The notes under the pieces: generated by a model
What the model was told of the DNA's origin: nothing
Seen by the model: only the letters and a program-made list of their open reading frames with translations
Databases searched by the model: none
Translations under genes and position numbers: made by a program
From: Mycobacterium sp. 050128
GTDB lineage: Bacteria > Actinomycetota > Actinomycetes > Mycobacteriales > Mycobacteriaceae
Direction of reading: 5' to 3'
DNA length: 64,000 bases
Assembly: GCF_036409155.1 (NCBI RefSeq)
Contig: NZ_JAZGLW010000001.1
Coordinates: forward strand, 1,488,001 to 1,552,000
Part shown: piece after piece, positions 26,981 through 37,100 of the stretch
Layout: every line of letters begins with the position of its first letter
How positions within the stretch are numbered: position 1 is the first letter of the stretch

Positions 26981-28156
26981 ATGACTCAGATCGCCGCCCG
27001 CGGGCGCGTAATCGCCGGTGGTCTCGCCGCCGGTGTGATCGGGTTCGCCCTATTTTCGGGTGCTACGGCTTCGGCCGATCCTGTGGCGCCCGTCCCGCCG
27101 GGTCCCATCGTTCCGGTACCGGCGCAGCAGTACTACCCTCCGGCGACTCCGGGCAGCACGGCCAACAGCAACCGATTCCTCCCCACCCCACCGTCGGCGA
27201 ATCCGTTCGCACCGCCAAGCCTTGCCGCTGCGCCCGCGGCGCCCAACGGCATTGCGGCTCCGGCCGCGACGCCTAACGCCGCCGCCGTCGCGCCGGCGCA
27301 GCCGGCCATCACCCCCGCGGCCTCCGGAACGCTGCGCGACTACTTCCAATCGAAGGGCGTCAAGCTCGAGCCGCAGAAGCCGCAGGGGTTCAAGGCGCTC
27401 GACATCACGCTGCCGGTGCCCCCGCGCTGGACCCAGGTGCCCGACCCCAATGTGCCCGACGCATTCGCGGTGATCGCCGACCGGCAGGGCAGCAGCGTCT
27501 ACACATCAAACGCGCAGGTCGTGGTCTACAAGCTGGTCGGTAACTTCGACCCCAAGGAAGCCATCTCGCACGGCTACGTCGACAGCCAGAAGCTGCTGGC
27601 CTGGCAGTCGACGAACGCTTCGATGGCCGACTTCGACGGCTTCCCGTCGTCGGTGATCGAAGGCACCTACCGCGAGGGCGATATGACGCTGAACACCTCG
27701 CGCCGTCACATCCTCGCCACTTCGGGCCACGACACGTACCTGGTGTCGCTGTCGGTGACCACCGACCGGGCCGTCGCCGTCGGTGATGCGCCCGCCACCG
27801 ACGCGATCATCAACGGATTCCGGGTGGCCGCTCCCGGGGCCGCGGCGCCCGCCCAATCCCCCGCGCCCGCGCCGACTGCCGCGCCCGTCGCGCTTCCGGC
27901 GCAGGCCCCCGCCGCAGTTCCCGCGCAAGCCCCCGCCGCCGTTCCCGCGCAAGCCCCCGCCGCGGTTCCCGCCCAGGCTCCCGCCATCGCACCCGCCGCG
28001 GTCCCCGCGCAGGCTCCCGTCGGCGCGCCGGTCCGGCTTCCCGCGCAGATGGCCGCGCCCAATCTGCTGCCCTCCCCGCAGCCCGCACCCAATCTGTTGT
28101 CCCTCGTACCGGGGCTTCCGCCGCTGCCGAACTTCAGTAACCTCGGCGCGCGCTAA
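26981..28156 (+). CDS. mtc28: Secreted proline-rich antigen MTC28 (LpqN/LpqT-type fold)
   Basis: A 391-residue secreted protein equivalent to Rv0040c (about 310 residues in M. tuberculosis, from memory). A Sec signal peptide (about 1-32, ending ASADPVAP) leads into a Pro/Ala-rich stretch, then a globular domain (about 110-280; [68 protein letters not shown]). The C-terminal tail is Pro/Ala repeats. The extra length comes from these repeats. GGAAGGA lies before the ATG. It is a strong T-cell antigen in M. tuberculosis; its molecular role is unknown. Confidence 0.93.
   Translation: MTQIAARGRVIAGGLAAGVIGFALFSGATASADPVAPVPPGPIVPVPAQQYYPPATPGSTANSNRFLPTPPSANPFAPPSLAAAPAAPNGIAAPAATPNAAAVAPAQPAITPAASGTLRDYFQSKGVKLEPQKPQGFKALDITLPVPPRWTQVPDPNVPDAFAVIADRQGSSVYTSNAQVVVYKLVGNFDPKEAISHGYVDSQKLLAWQSTNASMADFDGFPSSVIEGTYREGDMTLNTSRRHILATSGHDTYLVSLSVTTDRAVAVGDAPATDAIINGFRVAAPGAAAPAQSPAPAPTAAPVALPAQAPAAVPAQAPAAVPAQAPAAVPAQAPAIAPAAVPAQAPVGAPVRLPAQMAAPNLLPSPQPAPNLLSLVPGLPPLPNFSNLGAR
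27898..28020 (+). repeat. In-frame Pro/Ala repeat in mtc28
   Basis: Units of about 24 bp coding AVPAQAPA recur four to five times in a row, the first three nearly identical in DNA. They lengthen the C-terminal tail. Confidence 0.8.
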
Positions 28157-28224
28157 TTCGGCGCAGACACAAGGGGTGTGGAGCCCGGCGCGCGGATCCC
28201 TGACCGGCCTCGTATTGTGAGGCA

Positions 28225-28566
28225 ATGCTGATCGCTGGGGTGGTGTGCGTGTGTGCGGCGGTGGCTTCCGCCGGGTTCGGAGCTTGGTCGCTGTCTCACA
28301 ACCACGCCGTCGACGGCACTCAACTGGCATTGCGCGCAATGGCGCCGACGCAATTGGCGGCAGCGGTGATGCTTACCGCCGGCGGTGTGGTGGCACTGGC
28401 CGCATCCGCGCACACGGCGTTCGTGGTGCTGATCGTCTGCGTGGCCGGCGCCCTCGGCACGCTGGCCGCAGGCTCGTGGCAGAGCGCGCGCTTCGCGCTA
28501 CGCCAGGAGGCGGCCACACCCGGTTGCGCCGGCGAGTGCAGCGTCTGCACGCAGTCCTGCCACTGA
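28225..28566 (+). CDS. Small transmembrane protein (Rv0039c-like)
   Basis: A 113-residue membrane protein, equivalent in position and size to Rv0039c; function unknown. Three hydrophobic segments are visible (about 1-22, 42-62 and 64-84). A cysteine-rich tail, GCAGECSVCTQSCH, ends the protein and might bind metal or form disulfides. TATTGT (28213-28218), a TANNNT -10, lies 6 nt before the ATG, suggesting a leaderless start. It lies 68 nt after mtc28 and 37 nt before the transporter gene. Confidence 0.72.
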   Translation: MLIAGVVCVCAAVASAGFGAWSLSHNHAVDGTQLALRAMAPTQLAAAVMLTAGGVVALAASAHTAFVVLIVCVAGALGTLAAGSWQSARFALRQEAATPGCAGECSVCTQSCH

Positions 28567-28603
28567 CGAAGCCCCGCCGACGCGCCTCATGCGATAGGCC
28601 AGC

Positions 28604-29608
28604 ATGCTGAGGCGCTTGTCGACGATCTTCGATCTGTTTCTGCTGGCCCTGGCCGCGACCGTCGCGATTGCCTCCCTCTTCCCCGCCCACGGCGATGCCG
28701 CCAAGGCCGCATCGGTCGCCGCGCAGTCCGCGATCGCGCTGCTGTTCTTCCTGTACGGCGCCCGACTGTCGCCGCAGCAAGCCTGGCACGGCGTGCGGCA
28801 ATGGCGTTTGCACCTGCTCGTGCTGGCCACGACGTTCGTGCTGTTCCCGCTGCTGGGCCTGGCCGCTCGGGCGTTGGTGCCCTCGATCCTGACGATGGAT
28901 CTCTACAACGGCGTGCTGTTCCTGTGCCTGGTCCCGTCGACGGTGCAGTCCTCGATCGCGTTCACTTCGATTGCGCGGGGCCATGTTTCGGCCGCCATTG
29001 TCAGCGCGTCGCTGTCGAACATCCTCGGCATCGTGCTGACCCCGCTGCTGGTGGTGTTGCTGATGAACACCAGCGGTGCGGTCCACGTGGACGGCAGTTC
29101 GATCCGCGACATCGTCGTGCAGCTGTTGGCGCCGTTTGGCGCCGGCCAGCTGGCGCGGCCGTGGATCGCGGGGTTGATCCGCCGCTATGCGGCGGTGCTC
29201 AAGGTCGTCGACCGGGGATCCATCCTGCTGGTCGTGTACACGGCCTTCTCGATGGGCGTGGTCGAGGGCATCTGGTTCAGTGTCGACGTCTGGCGCTTGG
29301 TCCTGGTTGCCTTGGTCGCGGCGGGACTGCTCGCCATCGTGCTGGTCGCCACCACAGTGACCGGCCGAATCGCGCGACTGGACCGCGCCGATGCGATCGT
29401 GCTGCTGTTCTGTGGCTCGAAGAAGAGCCTCGCGTCCGGGCTGCCGATGGCGCTGGTGTTTTTCCCCGGCAACATCGTGGGCCTGACGATGTTGCCGCTG
29501 ATGATCTTCCACCAGATCCAGCTGGTGGTGTGCGCGGTGATCGCCGCCAGGCTCGCGCGTGCGGCCGACGAAACGCCGGCGCCGTCGAAGGTGGGGGAGG
29601 AGCCCTAG
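28604..29608 (+). CDS. Bile acid:sodium symporter-like (SBF/CPA-type) transporter
   Basis: A 334-residue integral membrane protein with about ten TM helices. The SBF-like fold of the YfeH/DUF4137 type is shown by LFFLYGARLSPQQAWHGVRQWRLHL, the crossover-region motif FLCLVPSTVQSSIAFTSIARG, and CGSKKSLASGLPMALVFFPG. Known relatives carry organic anions; the substrate is unknown. Its stop overlaps the 3' end of the convergent yqgE gene by 4 nt. The ORF has no clear ribosome site before ATG 28604. Confidence 0.85.
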   Translation: MLRRLSTIFDLFLLALAATVAIASLFPAHGDAAKAASVAAQSAIALLFFLYGARLSPQQAWHGVRQWRLHLLVLATTFVLFPLLGLAARALVPSILTMDLYNGVLFLCLVPSTVQSSIAFTSIARGHVSAAIVSASLSNILGIVLTPLLVVLLMNTSGAVHVDGSSIRDIVVQLLAPFGAGQLARPWIAGLIRRYAAVLKVVDRGSILLVVYTAFSMGVVEGIWFSVDVWRLVLVALVAAGLLAIVLVATTVTGRIARLDRADAIVLLFCGSKKSLASGLPMALVFFPGNIVGLTMLPLMIFHQIQLVVCAVIAARLARAADETPAPSKVGEEP

Positions 29609-30213
29609 TTTCGGCTGACGTCGATCGGGTGGGTGGCCAGCAACGACAGGGGCAACGGCTGCCGGCGCAGAACCTGGCCCCACAAGTCTTCCTTCGCCCC
29701 GACGAGAACATCAGATGGCAACGCGGACAATACAATCCAGTCGTCGCGCTCGATCTCGCCCTCGAGCTGACCAATGGTCCAGCCCGAATATCCCGCGTAG
29801 ATCCGGACACCCTCGATCAGCGGGGCAATCAGATCGGGCTCGGCGTCGAGGTCGACCATTACGATCCGTCCCGCGACATGTCGCAAACCCGGCACACCCT
29901 GCGGGTCGGCGCCGATCCGCAGGGCCGCCAGGCACAGGGCGGCATCGCGCTTCACCGGCCCACCGATGAACATCGTCTTCGGCTTGGCGGCGAGTTTGGC
30001 CCACTGCGGCAACACGTTGTAGACCGCGGTCTCGCTGGACCGGTTGAGAACCACGCCCAGCGTGCCGCCGTCGTTGTGCTCGACGATGTAAATGACGCTG
30101 CGCCGAAACGTCGGTTCGAGGAGGTCGGTATTGGCCAGCAACAAAGTACCCGCACGCACCCGCTGGGCAGCGGGTGCGATGTAGTCTTCGGGATCTTCCG
30201 GCTGGGGCATCAT
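29605..30213 (-). CDS. YqgE/AlgH family protein
   Basis: A 202-residue DUF179 protein, the same length as Rv0038. Typical motifs: [44 protein letters not shown], and [23 protein letters not shown]. The family is widespread; its function is not settled, although AlgH was linked to alginate regulation. The ATG at 30213 (followed by a second ATG) gives this length. It is divergent from the MFS gene. Confidence 0.92.
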   Translation of the reverse strand: MMPQPEDPEDYIAPAAQRVRAGTLLLANTDLLEPTFRRSVIYIVEHNDGGTLGVVLNRSSETAVYNVLPQWAKLAAKPKTMFIGGPVKRDAALCLAALRIGADPQGVPGLRHVAGRIVMVDLDAEPDLIAPLIEGVRIYAGYSGWTIGQLEGEIERDDWIVLSALPSDVLVGAKEDLWGQVLRRQPLPLSLLATHPIDVSRN

Positions 30214-30307
30214 TCCATCATCGCACTCCCGCAGCATCACTCGGCACAAACAAACGCCGAGCGTAAATATTTGTACTGTTATTACTGCGGCGTCGCGTGC
30301 GACGTCT

Positions 30308-31639
30308 TTGTCCAGCCCAATCGTGGAAGTCGGTCCTGTGTTCCAAACCCGGATGCGCTCGCGTGCACCCGTCGAACTATGGCAGTCGGTGCGCGCCATG
30401 CCCGATTTCCGGCGGGTGATCCAGGTGCGCATGGCGAGCCAGTTCGGTGATGGTCTTTTCCAGGCGACGGTGGCCGGCGCGCTGCTGTTCAATCCGGACC
30501 GGGCGGCCGATCCGCTGTCGATCGCGTTCGCATTCGCGGTGCTGTTCTTGCCCTACTCGCTGCTGGGACCGTTCGCCGGGGCACTGATGGACCGCTGGGA
30601 CCGCCGCTGGGTGCTGGTCGGCGCCAATGCGTGCCGCATGGTCCTGATCCTGGTGATCGGCACGATTCTCGCGGTACGTGCCGGCGAGATGCCGCTGCTG
30701 CTCGGTGCGCTGTTATTCAACGGCTTTTCCCGGTTCGTGGCCTCGGGGTTGTCGGCGTCGCTGCCGCACGTGGTGCCGCGCGAGCAGGTGGTGACGATGA
30801 ACTCGCTCGCCACCGCCTCCGGCGCCATCGCGGCCTTCTTCGGCGCCAACTTCATGCTGATCCCGCGGTGGTTCGTCGGCGGGAGCGATCGGGGCGCGTC
30901 CGTCATCATCTTCATGGCGTTGATTCCGGTGTGCGTCGCGCTGCTGCTGTCCCTGCGGTTCGGCCCGCGGGTGCTCGGACCGGACGACACCAAGCGGGCG
31001 ATCCACGGATCGGTGCTCTACGCCGTGATCACCGGGTGGTTGCACGGTGCGCGCACGGTGGTGTCTACGCCGACGGTCGCTGCCGCGTTGTCCGGATTGG
31101 CATCGCACCGAATGGTGGTCGGTATCAACTCGCTGGTGATCCTGTTGCTGGCGCATCACACGAAAAACCCCGCGGTCGGCGGGCTGGGGATCGCGCTGGT
31201 GTTCTTCGCCGCGTCGGGCCTTGGGTCGTTCATCGCCACGCTGCTGACCCCGCCGACGGTGCGTCGCTGGGGGCGTTACGCGGCCGCGAACGGCGCATTG
31301 GCCGCGGCCGCACTGGTCCAACTGGCTGGAGTGGGGCTGACACTGCCGGTCATGGTGGGGTGCAGCTTCTTCCTCGGCATCACCGGCCAAACGATCAAGC
31401 TGTGCGCCGACTCGGCGATGCAGATGGATGTCGACGACGCGCTGCGCGGCCACGTGTTCGCGGTGCAGGACGCGCTGTTCTGGGTGTCGTTCATCGTCTC
31501 GATCACGGTGGCCGCGACGTTGATCCCCGCCGACGGGCACGCCCCGACGTTCGTTCTGTTCGGTTCGGCGATCTACCTGGCCGGACTCGTCGCACACAGT
31601 GTCGTCGGCCGGCGCGGTCAGCCGGCGACCACTCGCTAG
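30308..31639 (+). CDS. MFS transporter (Rv0037c-like)
   Basis: A 443-residue major facilitator protein with about 12 TM helices. The loop between TM2 and TM3 carries the signature [21 protein letters not shown]. Long hydrophobic runs continue to the C-terminus. Efflux or drug transport is possible; the substrate is unknown. The TTG at 30308 gives a length near that of Rv0037c (441, from memory); GTG 30323 is an alternative. A CGTCGC-GT-GCGACG inverted repeat (30291-30304) lies just upstream. Confidence 0.85.
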   Translation: MSSPIVEVGPVFQTRMRSRAPVELWQSVRAMPDFRRVIQVRMASQFGDGLFQATVAGALLFNPDRAADPLSIAFAFAVLFLPYSLLGPFAGALMDRWDRRWVLVGANACRMVLILVIGTILAVRAGEMPLLLGALLFNGFSRFVASGLSASLPHVVPREQVVTMNSLATASGAIAAFFGANFMLIPRWFVGGSDRGASVIIFMALIPVCVALLLSLRFGPRVLGPDDTKRAIHGSVLYAVITGWLHGARTVVSTPTVAAALSGLASHRMVVGINSLVILLLAHHTKNPAVGGLGIALVFFAASGLGSFIATLLTPPTVRRWGRYAAANGALAAAALVQLAGVGLTLPVMVGCSFFLGITGQTIKLCADSAMQMDVDDALRGHVFAVQDALFWVSFIVSITVAATLIPADGHAPTFVLFGSAIYLAGLVAHSVVGRRGQPATTR

Positions 31640-31648
31640 GAGGTCAAG

Positions 31649-32422
31649 ATGGCTGACGCCGGGCCGATGGTGGCCGACCTGCGTGCCGAAAGCGACGATC
31701 TCGACGCGCTGGTGGCGCCGCTGGCCGAGGCGCGCTGGGCCGACCCGACGCCCTCGCCGGGATGGAGCGTCGCACATCAGATCGCCCACCTGTGGTGGAC
31801 CGATCGGGTCGCGCTGCTCTCGGTCACCGACGAGGCGGGGTTCGCCGAGGTGTTGACCGACGCGATGCAGGACCCCCTCGGCTTCGTCGACGCGGGCGCC
31901 GAGGAGCTGGCGGTCACGCCACCGGCGGAACTGCTGGGCGAATGGCGGGCCACGCGGGACCGGCTGCACGACGCGCTGCTCACCGTCGACGAGAGCCGGA
32001 AGCTGCCGTGGTTCGGGCCGCCGATGAGCCCGGCGTCGATGGCCACCGCACGGTTGATGGAGACCTGGGCGCACGGGCTGGACGTCGCCGACGCGCTCGG
32101 CGTCAAGCGGGCGCCCACCGCGCGATTGCGCTCGATCGCCCATCTGGGGGTGCGTACTCGCGATTACGCGTTCGTGGTCAACGAGCTGGCTCCGCCGTCG
32201 GAGCCGTTTCTGGTCGAGCTCCGTGCCCCCGGCGGCGACGTCTGGTCCTGGGGTCCGGCCGATGCGGCCGAACGTGTCACCGGGGCCGCCGAGGACTTCT
32301 GCTTCTTGGTGACGCAGCGCCGCCCGCTGAGCGCCCTCGACATCACCGCACATGGGCCCCAAGCGCAGCGGTGGCTCGAGATCGCGCAGGCATTCGCGGG
32401 CCCGCCCGGGCCGGGTAGATAG
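31649..32422 (+). CDS. TIGR03084-type protein with DinB-like (mycothiol-dependent) N-terminal domain
   Basis: A 257-residue protein, the same length as Rv0036c. The N-terminal DinB/maleylpyruvate isomerase-type four-helix domain is visible from [15 protein letters not shown] through [20 protein letters not shown] (His as candidate metal ligand), to [15 protein letters not shown] (third His). The C-terminal domain follows a conserved [17 protein letters not shown]. Such proteins often use mycothiol for transfers or isomerisations; no specific reaction is known. It is 9 nt after the MFS gene with an AGGAGG-like site, and convergent with the PPE gene. Confidence 0.85.
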   Translation: MADAGPMVADLRAESDDLDALVAPLAEARWADPTPSPGWSVAHQIAHLWWTDRVALLSVTDEAGFAEVLTDAMQDPLGFVDAGAEELAVTPPAELLGEWRATRDRLHDALLTVDESRKLPWFGPPMSPASMATARLMETWAHGLDVADALGVKRAPTARLRSIAHLGVRTRDYAFVVNELAPPSEPFLVELRAPGGDVWSWGPADAAERVTGAAEDFCFLVTQRRPLSALDITAHGPQAQRWLEIAQAFAGPPGPGR

Positions 32423-32440
32423 GCGAAAGGGAAGCCGCCG

Positions 32441-33652
32441 CTAGGTCTCGTCGGTCGGTTCGCCGCCGCCGACGACGACCCGAGCACGGGTGACGTCCTT
32501 GTCGGCTTGGCCTTCCTTGCCGTGCCCCAGCATGCCGGCCGGAGACATCGGCATCGGCGAGCCACCCATGCCGCTGCTGGTCGGGGAGGTGGGTGGACGC
32601 AGCTCGGAAGCGTTCAGCATGCCGGCGCGCAAGCTGGTCGGCCTACCGCCGGCCTCCGGCTCGAAACTACTGGTCGGACGGGTGTAGCTGGTCAGGCCGG
32701 CGCCCGGGAAGCCGCCGCCCCCGCCCACGCCACCGCCCCCTGACGCGCCGCCAAGCGGGCCGGTCGCTCCGGCCAGCATGGCGGGCTCGGCGGCGGCACC
32801 AGCCGCGCCTGCGTTGCCCGCGCCGGCCGAGGAAAACGCGCCCGTCAAGGACTGCATCAGGCCCTGCGGCATGCTGGCCATCCCCTGGAAGGCATCCATC
32901 GGGGCCTTGACGACCTGTTGCAGCTGGCCGGTCAGGCCGGAGATCATCTGCAGCGGCTGCTGCATCATTGAACTGAGCTGGCTGCCGCCCTCGGCGGGTG
33001 CCGCCGCTGCCTGGCCCGCACCCTGCGTCGCCTGACTCCCTGCTTGCATCGCGCCGTTCATTCCGCTCTGCGCCGCCGCCTGTGCCACGGCCGAGGCGGC
33101 CGCGGCCGGCGCGGCCGGCGAGGCGCCCATCGGTGCCACCGGTGGGGGAACGGCCAACGCCGCGACGAGCGTGGCCAGCGTGCTGGAGTAGGCCCAGCCG
33201 ATGGTCGAGTTCGTCGGCCAGTGGTGGCCGTAGTACTCGGCGTCCCGCTCGCCCATAGGCATGGTGTTTTGCCCGAACCAGTTGGTATGGGCCAAAACGA
33301 TCCACTCGAACCGGTTGGTCAGCGACATCACGGACGGGACGACCGTCGACCTCGCGAGCATGAAGGCCTCGACCGCCGCCGTCGTGACGCCGATCTTCTC
33401 CGCGGTCCAGCCCATCAGCGTCTGCAGTCCGGCATTGAGACCGGTACTGGTAATCATCGAGGAGATCGCGCCCACGCCCTGCCAGTGCGCGGCCGTGGCC
33501 AGCGCGTTGGCGCTGGAAAGACCGGCCGCGACTCCGTTATTCGTGGTCTCGGTGACCCACACCGCGTTGTTGGCAAGGACCGACGCCGGATTGCCCTCCT
33601 CGAAGATCTGAGCAACGATCTCGGGCGGACCTGTCCACCTGGGGTCGGGCAT
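32441..33652 (-). CDS. PPE family protein of the T7SS locus (PPE69-like)
   Basis: A 403-residue PPE protein. Motifs are GPPEIVAQIF near the N-terminus, the WxG-like HWQGVGAI, and NWFGQNTMPMGERDAEYYGHHW. After about residue 180 the tail is Ala/Gly/Gln-rich with SSMMQQPLQMISGLTGQLQQVVKAPMDA, as in PPE68- and PPE69-type proteins encoded inside ESX loci. PPE proteins pair with PE partners and are secreted by T7SS or act at the machinery. It lies 9 nt after the PE gene, in the order eccB-eccC-PE-PPE. No Esx genes follow; the next gene is convergent. Confidence 0.9.
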   Translation of the reverse strand: MPDPRWTGPPEIVAQIFEEGNPASVLANNAVWVTETTNNGVAAGLSSANALATAAHWQGVGAISSMITSTGLNAGLQTLMGWTAEKIGVTTAAVEAFMLARSTVVPSVMSLTNRFEWIVLAHTNWFGQNTMPMGERDAEYYGHHWPTNSTIGWAYSSTLATLVAALAVPPPVAPMGASPAAPAAAASAVAQAAAQSGMNGAMQAGSQATQGAGQAAAAPAEGGSQLSSMMQQPLQMISGLTGQLQQVVKAPMDAFQGMASMPQGLMQSLTGAFSSAGAGNAGAAGAAAEPAMLAGATGPLGGASGGGGVGGGGGFPGAGLTSYTRPTSSFEPEAGGRPTSLRAGMLNASELRPPTSPTSSGMGGSPMPMSPAGMLGHGKEGQADKDVTRARVVVGGGEPTDET

Positions 33653-33661
33653 GCCGGCTGC

Positions 33662-33967
33662 TTAGATCGCGCTCGCGGCCGCACTGGCTGCGTCGACGCC
33701 GACGTTTGTGGCAGAGGCAAGACCCTGCGCCCCCGAGAAGGCGGCGCGTTGCCCGGCGTGCTCGGCCGCGGTCGCCAAGTAGGCCGAACCGGTTGCGTTC
33801 AGCGCGGCGGCGAATTCGATGGAATCGGCGTCCGGTGCCATCGGCAGCACGCCGACCAGGGCTGCCGAGCCGGCCGCGGTGGTAGCCGCCATCTCCTGGC
33901 TGATCGCTCCCTCTGTCGCCGCCGACAAGTCGACGGCGCCCGGCACCATGTCAAACAGACCGCTCAT
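33662..33967 (-). CDS. PE family protein of the T7SS locus (PE35/PE36-like)
   Basis: A 101-residue, Ala-rich helical-hairpin protein with features of PE35/PE36-type proteins (MSGLFDMVPGAVDLSAATEGAISQEMAATTAAG, FAAALNATGSAYLATAAEHAGQRAAF). It lacks a literal Pro-Glu near the start, as some ESX-locus PE proteins do. No perfect YxxxD/E signal is seen; the closest is YLATAAE. A GGAGGG site lies 5 nt before ATG 33967. It would form a heterodimer with the following PPE protein, only 9 nt away. Confidence 0.78.
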   Translation of the reverse strand: MSGLFDMVPGAVDLSAATEGAISQEMAATTAAGSAALVGVLPMAPDADSIEFAAALNATGSAYLATAAEHAGQRAAFSGAQGLASATNVGVDAASAAASAI

Positions 33968-34006
33968 TTTGACCCTCCGTATTTGCGAATGCCCGGTTTC
34001 ATCCGT

Positions 34007-34020
34007 GGGGGTATACCCCC
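34007..34020. promoter_or_regulatory. GGGGGTATACCCCC palindrome between eccC and the PE gene
   Basis: A perfect 14-bp palindrome lies 40 bp upstream of the PE start in the 180-bp gap after eccC. In the plus direction it is followed by TTTT, but no gene is transcribed that way here. It may be an operator; G-tract/TATA/C-tract palindromes resemble sites of small metal-sensing repressors, but the match is not specific. Confidence 0.35.
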
Positions 34021-34147
34021 TTTTGGCTGGCTCCCCACCAGGCAAGTTGTATCCGTCGAAACATCGCGGAATGGACCGATTCTATGGGGGTCACTGGCAG
34101 CTGTCGATTCACCTTTTCGGCACCCCGGCCGGTCGCGCCGATTCGGC

Positions 34148-37100
34148 CTATTCCGGAGTTCCCACCAGCACACCTTCGATCGCGCCGTCGGTCGTGACGA
34201 GCAAGCCGCGCCCCGGCGGTAGCTGCTGGGCGCTGACCCTGGCGAACACCTTTACCGTCGCCGGGTCGTTGTCCATGAATAGGGTCGGTGCTCGCGAACT
34301 CGTCATCTTCTGCAGGAATGGATTCGTCACCGAGACCCCCGCCCAGTTTCCGGGCAGGCGCGACGCAATTACGTGCAGGCCTATCTCTCGACTGCGCTCG
34401 ATCAGCCCCCACATCGGAGCGCTGGCGGCCGCCTTGCCGATCACGCCGTGTGGGCGCAGTTCCTGCTCGTCGTCGATCAGAAGGAAATGGTGCGGGCCTT
34501 CCCACGTGCTGCGGCTCAGCAACTCTTCCTGACTCAGACCCGAGGGAGGAAGCCGGTCGCGCATCAGGGCCGCCAACTCCTCGATCACGGTGTCGATGTC
34601 GTCGGCGGTATAGGCGTACGCGCGCACATGCGGACCCCGAATTTTGCCGATCAGCGAGGTCTTGGGATCGATGATGGTGATCTGCGCCTGCTCGGGACTA
34701 AACCGGCTCATGACCGCCTGCCCGAAGGCGGCCAGGGTCGTCGTCTTTCCGCACAACTGTCGACCCAGCACCAGCATGCTGGGCACCGTTCGAGTCGGTA
34801 AATACGTTGGCTGCAAAGCGCTTTCGCCGATGGCGAAGGGAACATTGAACGGGTCGGCGGCCTCATCGGTCTCCGCGAACGCCGCGATGATCTGGGCGAG
34901 CTGGATCTGTTCGGGCAGCCGCGCCAGCTTCTCCAGCCTGCCGACGCCGGTCACCTCGGCAATGACCGCACCGAGTTGCCGGGTCGGCACCCGTTCACCG
35001 GTAGCCGAGGTGATCTCCGGGACGCCGACCAGCAACTCGTGGCCCTCGCGAGTCACGCCGAACCCGGGCCGGTCCAATGTGTTGCGGGCGGCCTTTCGGC
35101 GCTCGAGGCCCTCACCCATCTGGGTTTCGTCCGGATTGCTCAGCCGCAGCTGGATGCGCGCATTGGACACATTGACCAGCGCCTGCTTTTGTCCTACCAG
35201 CCACGCCGTGGCGGTGGTCGCGACATGGACCCCGTACGACAAGCCCTGGCGTGCGATCGACACCACGCGGTCTCCCATCGGGGAATCCTTGTCGTACAGG
35301 TCGCTGAAGTTGTCGACGACGAGGAAGACGTCGCCGAATTTGTCGGCGGGGTCGGTGCCGCCTTCCCGCTCCGTCCCGAATCGCCGTTCCCGGAATTCGG
35401 AGATGTCGATTTGGTACTGCTTGAACGCTGCCTCGCGCGCGAGGATCAAGCCCTCGATCGACGCGACGGTCCGCGAGACGCCCTCTTTGTCCGTTTGGCT
35501 GACGACGGATGCCACATGCGGTAGCTCTTCGACGGGGTACAGCGAAGCACCGATGCAGAAGAACGTCACCCGCTCGGGCCGGTACATCAATGCGGCCGAG
35601 GTGATCAGCGACATCAGCGTGGTCGATTTGCCGCGCTGGGCGGTCGCCACCACCATGATGTTGTCCATCTCCGCGTCGACGGCGTACACCCGCTGCGCGT
35701 GGTCTTCGGGGATGTCGACGACGCCGACCGGGAACACCAGACCGGGGTTGTCGCCGTAGTCGGCGTACCACGGCTTGCGCCGCCAGCTCGCCACCAGCAC
35801 GTCCATCGTCTCACTGACTTCCAAAGGTGGCAGCCATATTTGGTGGGGTGGACGCGCGCTGTGCGACATCAGCGACTCGCGGATCACGTCGACCAGCTTC
35901 TTCTTCCGGAACCCGTCGGAGTGGAACAGGAACTCGTCCGGTTCCTCGGGCTCGTCGGCGACTGCCAACGCTTCGCTGTCGGCTTCACTGAGGGGCTGGT
36001 AGGCCCAGGTCAACGCCCGCGGCTGCGAAAAGCTCATCGCTACAGTCTTATTCACGTTGACTGCCCGCTTGGGCACCACGAACGGAGCGGACACATAAAA
36101 GCACCGGAACTGCTCGAGGTCGCGCGGCCCCACCTTGAGCAGGGCGTAGCCGTTCTCCTTCGACGGCAGATGCAGCGCCGCGTCGCTGCCGATCACATCG
36201 CGGGAATCCTCGGCGGTCTCCGCACGCAGGGCCACCCGAAAGGCGATGTTGCTCTTGACCTTACTGAGCGACGACAAATCCAGCCGCTGGCCGCCCAGCG
36301 TGAAGAAGACGTTACAGCCGCGGCCCTCTTGCCCGATGTGGATGACCAGATCGATCCATTCCGGATGATGAATGAACAATTCGAGATATTCGTCGATGAT
36401 CACCAGCAGAATCGGTACGGGTTCCAGGTCACGACCGGCGAGGCGCATCTCTTCGTACTCGTTGGCGTCGCGGGCCCCGGCCTGGTTGAAAAGACGGTAC
36501 CGCCGTGCGATCTCACCGTTGACGGCCTTGCGCATGCGCTCGGCCAGGTGACGGTCATCCTTGCCCAGGTTCGACAGCGAACCCGCGACGTGGGGGAATC
36601 CCTGTAGATCCTGGGCCGCGGATTCGAACTTCATGTCGACGAAGATCACGATGAACGTCTCGGGGGAGTGCGTCAACGCGATCCCGGTGCATAGTGACAG
36701 GAAGTATTCCGACTTGCCGGAGCCGGATGTCCCGATCACCACCGAGTGAAACCCGAAACCGCCAAAGTCTTTGGCGCGCAAAATAATTTGTTGCATCTCG
36801 CCGCCTTGCTTGACGCCCACGGGCATCATCGCCCATTTGTGGTCGCCTCGACCGCGGCTCTCACCCCAGAGTCGGTCGACGTCCAGTTCACGGGGGTCAC
36901 TGATGCCCAGCGCGCGCAGCAATTCGCCACCTTGGCTGTCGGTTTCCGACAGGTCTCCGGCGCTCATCGGGGACCAGCGGGCGAGTGCTCGCGCGTACCG
37001 GTTGGCGGTGCTTTCGGCGAGCATGTCCGCCACGGCGTAGAACGTGCCGCGGTGGCTGAGTCTGCCTTCGCGCAGCACGAAACGCTCACTGTCGTCGCTG

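Noticed and set aside
30713..32362. Minus-strand ORF (549 residues) opposite the MFS and DinB-like genes
   Set aside because: It crosses two well-supported genes and shows only Arg/Gln/His-rich sequence.
34007..34024. Intrinsic terminator on the plus strand
   Set aside because: Stem is only 5 bp and nothing is transcribed toward it on that strand.
32423..34147. Hidden esxA/esxB-like WXG100 genes near PE-PPE
   Set aside because: All frames of the small gaps were read; none gives a roughly 95-residue WXG protein.
33044..34222. Plus-strand ORF (392 residues) across PPE and PE
   Set aside because: Antisense to two recognisable T7SS genes with ribosome sites; no domain seen.
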